A stretch of 50,543 bases of DNA. It comes from UBA349 sp964444115 (lineage in GTDB: Archaea > Methanobacteriota > Methanobacteria > Methanobacteriales > Methanobacteriaceae). The notes beneath the pieces are model-generated. The model did not search any database, had not been told where the DNA came from, and saw only the letters and a list, made by a program, of their open reading frames with translations. The translations under genes and the position numbers were made by a program. Shown here one piece after another: positions 44,796 through 50,543 of this stretch; within the stretch, counting starts at the first letter, position 1; every line of letters starts with the position of its first letter. Where the stretch lies: the NCBI GenBank assembly GCA_964444115.1, contig CAYUFT010000004.1, forward strand, positions 1 through 50,543. The letters are read 5' to 3'.

Positions 44796-45524
44796 CTAAA
44801 CTCTTAAAATTCGGGTTCTTTCTTCAAAAGGAACAGCTAAATCCATCATGTTTCCGTTCATGTAAGCGGTAACTGACAATATAACGCTTCCTGGAATTAC
44901 ATAGGATGGTGCCCCTCTTTTAACTAGATAAACATTTTTATTACCCAGAGCAGCCCCTACCATAGCCCCAGCTACAACACCCACACTTTCCAAATCTTCT
45001 AATGTGGCTACTACCACCGGATCGTCGGTTTTATCTGAAACATATCCTACACCAGGTATTTTTTTAACCCCCGGCACTATTTCATCACTGACATCAGTAA
45101 CTCCTTCCATTCCTCGAGCGGCTTTGATGGCCGAGTTGGCAGCCTTTCCTACAAAAGATTCTCCACCATAAGTATCAAATGCCAGAATCAGAGCATCTGG
45201 AAACCTATCTTGACGTATTTGGGCCTCAGCATAAGATATGCCTTCACCAGCCCCTTCGGGAGTAGGGGATATACCATTAACATCACCTAAATCTTCTGAA
45301 TTTTCGGTTAAAATATCCACAATGCCTCGATTAATTGTTTCTAAAAGATCATCTTCTACAAAAGCACTGATAACCACATCATCACCAGTAATATTAGTTA
45401 AAGCAGCATTTTGAGCTCCTAAATCTATTAGCTGTGGAATATTAGCTTGTAGGTTTTTTATAAGATTCCCACTACAAGACGTGTCATTATTAGATATATC
45501 CGCGCCAATGGCAGTTATTTTCAC
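44796..45524 (-). CDS. Conserved archaeal protein of unknown function, 242 aa
   Basis: I do not recognise the family with confidence. The 242-residue protein begins MKITAIGADISNNDTSCSGN, has an acidic middle (VDILTENSEDLGDVNG) with ALILAFDTYGGESFVGKAANSAIKAARG and a Gly/Ala-rich segment VGVVAGAMVGAALGNKNV. It lacks a signal peptide; the Gly/Ala stretch looks like a buried helix or loop rather than a membrane span. The start codon is GTG with TAGGTGAT 3 nt upstream. Single gene between sucD and a DUF5518 gene. Confidence 0.75.
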   Translation of the reverse strand: MKITAIGADISNNDTSCSGNLIKNLQANIPQLIDLGAQNAALTNITGDDVVISAFVEDDLLETINRGIVDILTENSEDLGDVNGISPTPEGAGEGISYAEAQIRQDRFPDALILAFDTYGGESFVGKAANSAIKAARGMEGVTDVSDEIVPGVKKIPGVGYVSDKTDDPVVVATLEDLESVGVVAGAMVGAALGNKNVYLVKRGAPSYVIPGSVILSVTAYMNGNMMDLAVPFEERTRILRV

Positions 45525-45725
45525 TAGATCACCTATAAATTTCTTAAATTAACTTATTAAATTAAATATAAATAAAATTTTATTATGCTTTTGTTTTTAA
45601 TAGATAATATATTTTTTATTCAATGCCCCTAGAACCATGATTAACTCAAAAACTAAAAAAGAGAAATATTATAAAAAAATAGGATAAAACTAAAAAATAA
45701 AAAATAAAAAAAAGAAGATATTTAT

Positions 45726-46118
45726 CTATTCTAAATCTTCTTCAGGCCTTTCTATCAAGGATTCTGCTTTAATGGCTGAACCCAGGGCTCCTCCAATTGC
45801 AGCCAATATTATCTGAATGACCAGATAAATCAGTAATGTATTTATATATAAGTATATGTAGGCCCCAGCTCCCTGCATGGTAAAAGAAACTAAAAGTATT
45901 ATTATGGATAAAATACCACCAATAACTCCTGTCAAAGTACCATTGAGTGCACCTTTCACATAATTAGTGCTGACCATGAATCCAACAATTATTCCTGCTA
46001 ATAAGAATACCACAAGAATAGTATTTAAACCAGATACCATAGAAGATACGATGAAAAAGGCTAAAGCAACTATTATACCAATTATAATTGGTTTCCACAA
46101 TATATCATTTTTATTCAT
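45726..46118 (-). CDS. DUF5518-like four-TM membrane protein
   Basis: A 130-residue membrane protein with four helices (about 10-30, 34-52, 57-80 and 90-115), Gly-rich (KGALNGTLTGVIGGIL; AAIGGALGSAI) and ending in an acidic tail. This layout matches DUF5518 proteins, common and uncharacterised in Methanobacteriales. I start at 46118, where GATGTGAA is 3 nt before the ATG; the frame could extend to 46133. A candidate structured RNA lies upstream. Confidence 0.7.
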   Translation of the reverse strand: MNKNDILWKPIIIGIIVALAFFIVSSMVSGLNTILVVFLLAGIIVGFMVSTNYVKGALNGTLTGVIGGILSIIILLVSFTMQGAGAYIYLYINTLLIYLVIQIILAAIGGALGSAIKAESLIERPEEDLE

Positions 46119-46601
46119 TTTTTCACATCCCAAAAATATATTAAATTAATTTCAGTGTGTTATATACTAAATTATAGGGCCTTAATTTAATAGTTTTCCC
46201 AAAATTACACCCAAATTTGTAACAATTTACTCAAAATCACCTTATTGAATACTGGATAAATAAGATGTGTTGGAAAACACATGATACATTAATAAGGCTG
46301 GAGAACATAGACTAATTTGCAGGTCCATTTACGCGGTTAAAAATTTAACCTTGTTCTACCAGGTGGGCCTGCAACTAATCTTATTTTGATAAATATTTAA
46401 TAAAATATTTTAATAATAATTTCAATATTCCATAAAGACTTAATATATTAATTACTAATAATTTCAATAAAGTTTATATTATTTATTTTAAAGATTTTTT
46501 ATTTTAAAAAAAGTTAATTATAGTATATATTTAAAGTCACTAAATCTTTAAATGAAAAAATAAATTAAATAAGTTTAAAAAAAATAAAAGAGCTGTAAAA
46601 A
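46119..46601. other. Intergenic region holding a candidate structured RNA
   Basis: About 480 bases between the divergent DUF5518 gene and aroD. The part 46241-46372 has several strong stems and higher GC than its surroundings and is listed separately. The rest (46373-46600) is AT-rich leader sequence for aroD. Confidence 0.5.
46241..46372. ncRNA. Candidate structured non-coding RNA
   Basis: Four inverted repeats follow one another: CTTATT/AATAAG (46241-46246 with 46259-46264), ATGTGTT-GGAA-AACACAT (46265-46282), and an outer stem GCAGGTCC/GGGCCTGC (46319-46326 with 46365-46372) enclosing GGTTAA/TTAACC (46335-46340 with 46345-46350). In a very AT-rich genome such clustered GC pairing outside genes is typical of structured RNA. 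I match it to no known family: the conserved boxes of RNase P or SRP RNA and a C/D-box pair are not seen, and no ACA box is clear. Strand cannot be decided. Confidence 0.45.
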
Positions 46602-47270
46602 GTGGTAAAACATAAAATATGTGCACCGGTGTTTGAAAAAACAGTAGATGAAACATTTAAATCAGCTGAAAGGTGTATTGAATCTGGAGCAGACCTATTA
46701 GAAATCAGAATTGATGCAATTAAAAACCCTACCCCCCAAATGGCCCTTAATCTAATTAAAGAAATTGACTTTCCAATTATTGCCACCAATAGGATATCAA
46801 CTGAAGGTGGTTTTTTTTCAGGTTCAGAGCAAGAAAGAACAGAGATACTCATGGCCTCAGCAAAAGAGGCCAAATATGTGGATATTGAATTGAATTGTAG
46901 AGAAGATCTCAGATCTCAGGTCATTGAATCCGCTCATTGCAGTATAATTTCTTTCCATGATTTTGAAAAAACTCCCTCCCTGCAGGAACTTTTACAAGTG
47001 GTTGAAAAAGAAAGGGAAATAGGAGATATAGCTAAATTTGCAGTTACTCCTCAAAATATAAGTGATACCATAACGGTTATAAATGTTTTATCTGAATATC
47101 CGGATACAGTGGCCATTTCCATGGGCGAAATGGGTAAATACACCCGTGTTGTAGGTCCTTTACTCGGAGCTCCTTTTACATTTGCATCAGCAGAAACTAA
47201 TACTGCACCAGGCCAGCTTGATTTAAAATCTACGCGTTTTATATTGGATAAACTGGCTCAGAAATATTAA
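46602..47270 (+). CDS. aroD: 3-dehydroquinate dehydratase, type I
   Basis: Dehydrates 3-dehydroquinate to 3-dehydroshikimate in aromatic amino acid synthesis through a Schiff base. The catalytic Lys is in DIAKFAVTP near residue 147, the general-base His in SIISFHDFEKTP near 122, and LLEIRIDAI, IATNRIS and FTFASAETNTAPGQLDL complete the type I core. At 222 residues it is normal for archaea. The start is GTG with a weak site (GAGCTG). Single gene. Confidence 0.95.
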   Translation: MVKHKICAPVFEKTVDETFKSAERCIESGADLLEIRIDAIKNPTPQMALNLIKEIDFPIIATNRISTEGGFFSGSEQERTEILMASAKEAKYVDIELNCREDLRSQVIESAHCSIISFHDFEKTPSLQELLQVVEKEREIGDIAKFAVTPQNISDTITVINVLSEYPDTVAISMGEMGKYTRVVGPLLGAPFTFASAETNTAPGQLDLKSTRFILDKLAQKY

Positions 47271-47407
47271 TATTATCCTATTCATTAAATTAATTATCCT
47301 CAAAAAAATGATAATGAAATTTATTAAAAACAAATTAAATAGTATAAATAATTAATTTAAGTTATAATTAATCAAAATAATAACTCACACAATTCGGTGG
47401 TGAAATA

Positions 47408-48028
47408 TTGAATAAACAGTCAGGGATTATTATTGGAATAATATTATTAGTACTAGTGGCTGGATCTGCTATATTATTAACTCAAAATTTCAGTGCAGTT
47501 ACCATTAATATAGAAACCAATGGATCAGATATTACAGTAGAATCATCAACCCTACCTTTTAACAAAGCACCATCTTCTATGGAAAATGAGATAGCCCAAT
47601 ATCTCTCTGATGAAATAAAAAGTCCAAACAGCAATATTGCTACTATTACCTCAGGCGTAACAGTTATCAGTCAAAAATACAATTATACTGAAGTTACAGT
47701 TAATTTTAAGTCCCAGTTTGGAGAAAACCAGCTTCCTATGCCCGCCGTAGTTAGTGGAGATTCCATGTACCCCACATTAAATGATGGCCAAAGCCTGATA
47801 GTGCTTAAAACAAATAACTTCAAAGTGGGAGATATTGTCATTTCTAAACACGACAAATATGGCCTTATTGTAAAAAGAGTGGGTAAAATCGAGGCAAGCC
47901 GGGTTTATTTAATGAGTGACAATAAAAATGTGGAAACCATTTATGAAGGCAATTACATTATAACCAAAACTCCCTTGAATACTTGGGTACCCCGGAGTTA
48001 TATTGTTGGTGTAGTAAAGGACTACTAA
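47408..48028 (+). CDS. Signal-peptidase-like (S26) serine protease
   Basis: A 206-residue membrane-anchored protease. One N-terminal helix (IIIGIILLVLVAGSAILL) is followed by an outside domain of about 90 residues with no clear match, then the S26 core: VVSGDSMYPTLNDGQSLIVL with the nucleophilic Ser, FKVGDIVISKHDKYGLIVKRVGKI with a Lys in the place of the general base, and YLMSDNK. Having Lys and not His makes it more like bacterial SPase I than the typical archaeal secretory enzyme. The TTG start has GTGGTGAA 3 nt upstream. It may process a special set of exported proteins. Confidence 0.82.
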   Translation: MNKQSGIIIGIILLVLVAGSAILLTQNFSAVTINIETNGSDITVESSTLPFNKAPSSMENEIAQYLSDEIKSPNSNIATITSGVTVISQKYNYTEVTVNFKSQFGENQLPMPAVVSGDSMYPTLNDGQSLIVLKTNNFKVGDIVISKHDKYGLIVKRVGKIEASRVYLMSDNKNVETIYEGNYIITKTPLNTWVPRSYIVGVVKDY

Positions 48029-48156
48029 GTCATTAATTAATTTATTTTTATCCTATTCATTACTATTTTGGAATATGAGCTTTTTATTAATATTTTATCT
48101 TATTAATCAGATTTAATCCTCCATTAACAAATCAATAAATGCTTTTTTAATGGGCT

Positions 48157-48477
48157 TTAAAACAGAGTATAAATCAATATTCCAACAAGAGCACTGACAA
48201 AATTGGCTATTAAAGATATTAAAACTGCTTTTTCATAATTAAGTTCCAGGATTATCTTTAAAAGAAAAGTCTCCACTAAAAAAACACTCATTTCCATCAA
48301 TAAAAAATTATGAAAAAAATAGATATAAATAAATGTAGCCAGCGGTAGAGTAATGGAATTAATTATTAAAGAGTAAAAAAGGAGTTTTTCCGGGTTTTCC
48401 CTAATAAAAATCCATATTATAATAAATTCAATTAATATAGTGAGAATCCAGGGAATTATAAGACTTTGAATAAGCAT
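48157..48477 (-). CDS. Small hydrophobic membrane protein, 106 aa
   Basis: About four membrane helices (residues 4-24, 30-52, 56-74 and 84-105) with few charged residues between them (RENPEK, LNYEK). I recognise no family. It lies 38 bp after the stop of the secreted protein gene at 48516 in the same direction, so the two are likely co-transcribed and may work together in the membrane. Confidence 0.65.
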   Translation of the reverse strand: MLIQSLIIPWILTILIEFIIIWIFIRENPEKLLFYSLIINSITLPLATFIYIYFFHNFLLMEMSVFLVETFLLKIILELNYEKAVLISLIANFVSALVGILIYTLF

Positions 48478-48515
48478 AGCATCTGAACTTTATATTTAAA
48501 TATAAAAAATATTTA

Positions 48516-49148
48516 TTATTTGTTAGATTTTCTTTTGGCTATAATGTAAATCAAAATTATGGCCGCAATAATAGGTACTATGATATAATAAATATATTTT
48601 GTAAAAGGATTTCCAGGAGCAGACGGTTCTGGTGTCTGATTTTGATTTTGAAATGTTTTTTCTGACTGTTGGCCATCAGAATATCCATAAACTATTTTAG
48701 TTTTCTGAATTTCCAGATTGTTGCCCTGAATAGAATTAATACGCAGCAAAACCAGAGCACTCTCCAGTGGATTATCAATAGTAACTGAACCATATTGGCC
48801 TTCAAGTTCTAGATTAGAGCGAGCTACTCGAGAATCATTCATTAAAAATGTTTCTACTCCCATATCATTCATTTTAGTCCAATTAATCTTATTAAAATCA
48901 GTTTTCTTGATAGCATAAATAGAACAGGTACTGAATTTGTAAAAACTAAATTCAGAAGAGCTTAATATCTCCATAGTAGGATTAGGCATTCCATGCAAAA
49001 TAAAAACATAATCCGGGTAATCCTGGATGTTGGTCAATTGATAATCAAAATTTATGGCCTTTTCACCAGGTTGAATAACATCTGCCGATGCGAATGGAAT
49101 AAAAAGTAAAGTGATAATCAAAAAAATTATTAGATATTTTTTCCTCAT
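48516..49148 (-). CDS. Exported protein with C-terminal membrane anchor
   Basis: A 210-residue protein with a signal peptide (MRKKYLIIFLIITLLFIPFASA), an extracellular beta-rich domain with few features (DYQLTNIQDYPDYVFILHG, KTKIVYGYSDGQQ), a Gln/Asn/Pro linker and a C-terminal membrane helix (YIYYIIVPIIAAIILIYIIA) with a basic tail. It is a type I surface protein of unknown function. There is no strong ribosome binding site, so the message may be leaderless. It is followed by the small membrane protein at 48157. Confidence 0.7.
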   Translation of the reverse strand: MRKKYLIIFLIITLLFIPFASADVIQPGEKAINFDYQLTNIQDYPDYVFILHGMPNPTMEILSSSEFSFYKFSTCSIYAIKKTDFNKINWTKMNDMGVETFLMNDSRVARSNLELEGQYGSVTIDNPLESALVLLRINSIQGNNLEIQKTKIVYGYSDGQQSEKTFQNQNQTPEPSAPGNPFTKYIYYIIVPIIAAIILIYIIAKRKSNK

Positions 49149-49522
49149 GTATAATTATTATATTCTTATTTTTAATTATAATTTACTATTTAAAAATATA
49201 AAATAGTTGGTTAAGCAAAAATAATAAAAGGCCATTAAGGGTTCAAAAAAGGAAAAAAAGATGGAGAAGATCTATTTATGAGATTATATATAAGGGAATA
49301 GATATGTGAGATGATATTTTAAAAATGGAATTTTAAATATAATTTATGATCTGTAAACAAAATGTTTATGGATTGTAAACAATGAAAATTTAATTATAAA
49401 TCAGCCTCCGGAGATAAAAATCAAAAATTTTAATTAAAAAAAGTTTTTTATGTAGATTGAGACCTATTAAAACAATTTAAACTTATTTTAAAAAGAACTG
49501 TAAAAAAAATAAAAAAATAAGA
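49149..49522. other. Intergenic region between htpX and the exported protein gene
   Basis: About 375 AT-rich bases. TAAACA-AAA-TGTTTA near 49353-49367 is a small hairpin and TGTAAACAA occurs twice close by. This could be the htpX terminator region. I see no small gene. Confidence 0.35.
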
Positions 49523-50500
49523 TTAGCTCATTTCGGCCAATCTTTTAACTCTTTTAACCATATTGGGGTGGGTGGAAAGTAATTCCATTAATTTACTGGA
49601 AGTTTTCAGGTTTATTTTATCGTATTTTAACCTATCCAATTCATCCTGAGATATATGGCCATCCATATCCAAGTCAAGTTGACTTAGTTCTTGAATTTCG
49701 TTTCCAGCATCAGATACATCATTGACAAAGAAGGCTTTGAATCCTTGAACTTCTTTTACTTGTTCTTTCGTGGCAGAGGCAGATTCATAAGTCAATTTAT
49801 ATAATGCACTGGCTAATTGATGAGGGTCATTTCCAATGGCCACACTTTCCTGATCGGCATAGTATTCTCGAACACGGGAAACAAATAGAACCAGTAGTTG
49901 TCCTATTATATAAGCTGCCAGACCAGCTAAGCCGATAACCCAGGAATAACTATCATTATCCCCACTAAATAAAGTGCTCAATGCTATCCAATAAGCAATA
50001 ACTGGTACTGCACTGATTAAAGTCATAACAATCATGTCACGGTGTTTAATATGTGCTATTTCATGGCCTAAAACTGCTTTAAGTTCTCCTTCATTCAGTT
50101 TATTAATTAGGCCTTGGGTAACACAAACACGACCGTCTTTTTGTCTTCTACCGAAGGCAAAGGCGTTAGGAATCATGAATTCGGAAATCCCGACTTTTGG
50201 TTTAGGTATTCCTGCATTCATAGCCAGTTCATCAATCATTCTGTGTAAATTAGGCGCTTCTTCAGGTGATACATAGCGCACCTTCATAGACCAATCTACT
50301 AATTTTGGTCCGGCAAGATACTGACCTAGAATCAGTAATAAAAAGAATCCAGCGTAAAATGCAGGATATGTAATTCCTAAGAAAACCCCAACTATGGTTA
50401 CTAAAACAGAAATAATAAGGCCAAAAATCATCATAGCCAAAATCATTCTTAATTGTAGCTTCCATGTACTAACTTTTTTCATTTTAGTTTTTTCCTCCAT
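49523..50500 (-). CDS. htpX: HtpX-type membrane zinc metalloprotease with an EF-hand loop
   Basis: A 325-residue M48 protease that degrades damaged membrane proteins. Two N-terminal helices (16-40, 45-63), the zinc site H146-E-I-A-H150 with the third ligand Glu in REYYADQ (212), MIPNAFAFG and two further helices (155-175, 185-208) are all in place. The C-terminal part carries an extra segment with a canonical EF-hand loop, D276-x-D278-x-D280-G281-x-I283-S284-x2-E287, before LLSTHPNMVKRV. This suggests calcium control of the protease. A start at residue 7 (50482) is possible. It is the last gene before the window edge. Confidence 0.9.
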   Translation of the reverse strand: MEEKTKMKKVSTWKLQLRMILAMMIFGLIISVLVTIVGVFLGITYPAFYAGFFLLLILGQYLAGPKLVDWSMKVRYVSPEEAPNLHRMIDELAMNAGIPKPKVGISEFMIPNAFAFGRRQKDGRVCVTQGLINKLNEGELKAVLGHEIAHIKHRDMIVMTLISAVPVIAYWIALSTLFSGDNDSYSWVIGLAGLAAYIIGQLLVLFVSRVREYYADQESVAIGNDPHQLASALYKLTYESASATKEQVKEVQGFKAFFVNDVSDAGNEIQELSQLDLDMDGHISQDELDRLKYDKINLKTSSKLMELLSTHPNMVKRVKRLAEMS

Positions 50501-50543
50501 GAAATTGATAACTAATTTGTAAACTTAATTCATATAATATACA

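Noticed and set aside
46241..46372. RNase P RNA, SRP RNA or tRNA
   Set aside because: Length and conserved boxes do not fit; no T-loop or CR-I sequence is seen. It is left as an unassigned structured RNA candidate.

Overview
The window is from a methanogenic archaeon of the Methanobacteriales, most likely Methanobacterium or a close relative. The evidence is a set of pseudomurein-type Mur ligases, archaeal lipid genes (HMG-CoA reductase, geranylgeranylglyceryl phosphate synthase), a nurA-herA-mre11-rad50 cluster, ribosomal protein L40e with Tsr3, many small zinc-ribbon proteins, an AT-rich sequence, and strong GGTGA-type ribosome binding sites, very often exactly 3 nt before the start codon. 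Genus is an inference. There is one 100-N scaffold gap (15644-15743); no tRNA, rRNA, IS element or CRISPR array was seen.

Layout. 1-4272: two-gene Mur ligase operon on the minus strand, one gene being a fusion of two complete MurT-like ligase modules. 4842-7157: a phospholipase D-type protein. 7425-10693: msrA and a two-subunit 2-oxoacid:ferredoxin oxidoreductase. 10740-14110: small, AT-rich accessory genes (winged-helix regulator, DUF3467, zinc-ribbon membrane proteins, a TIR-like protein, a Gly/Leu-rich membrane peptide). 14192-17299: two YbjQ-family proteins, the assembly gap and a DHA2-type MFS exporter. 17806-18276: a secreted transglutaminase-like protein. 18794-25222: the double-strand-break end-processing operon nurA-herA-mre11-rad50. 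25351-26840: a ParA-type ATPase and a small overlapping partner, flanked on both sides by related short tandem repeats. 26966-30778: a zinc-ribbon YbjQ protein, a YedY-like molybdopterin protein with a small membrane partner, and PolX. 31043-37538: a secreted beta-helix protein, GGGP synthase, L40e, Tsr3, a V4R sensor-like protein and a fused Mg/Co-chelatase ID protein. 37811-41409: small zinc-ribbon, HEAT, DUF116 and TatD-like proteins. 41450-45524: a VIT-like transporter, HMG-CoA reductase, succinyl-CoA synthetase alpha and an unknown conserved protein. 45726-50500: a DUF5518 membrane protein, a candidate structured RNA, aroD, a signal-peptidase-like protein, two membrane or secreted proteins and an HtpX protease carrying an EF-hand loop.

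The most interesting signals are: (i) three separate genes whose only well-placed initiation codon is ATA, ATT or ATC, each exactly 3 nt after a ribosome binding site; (ii) the fused double MurT-like ligase; (iii) a ParA-type locus between two arrays that share a core sequence, a candidate archaeal partition site; (iv) a candidate structured RNA at 46241-46372; and (v) HtpX with a canonical EF-hand. All calls were made by reading the sequence; no database search was run.
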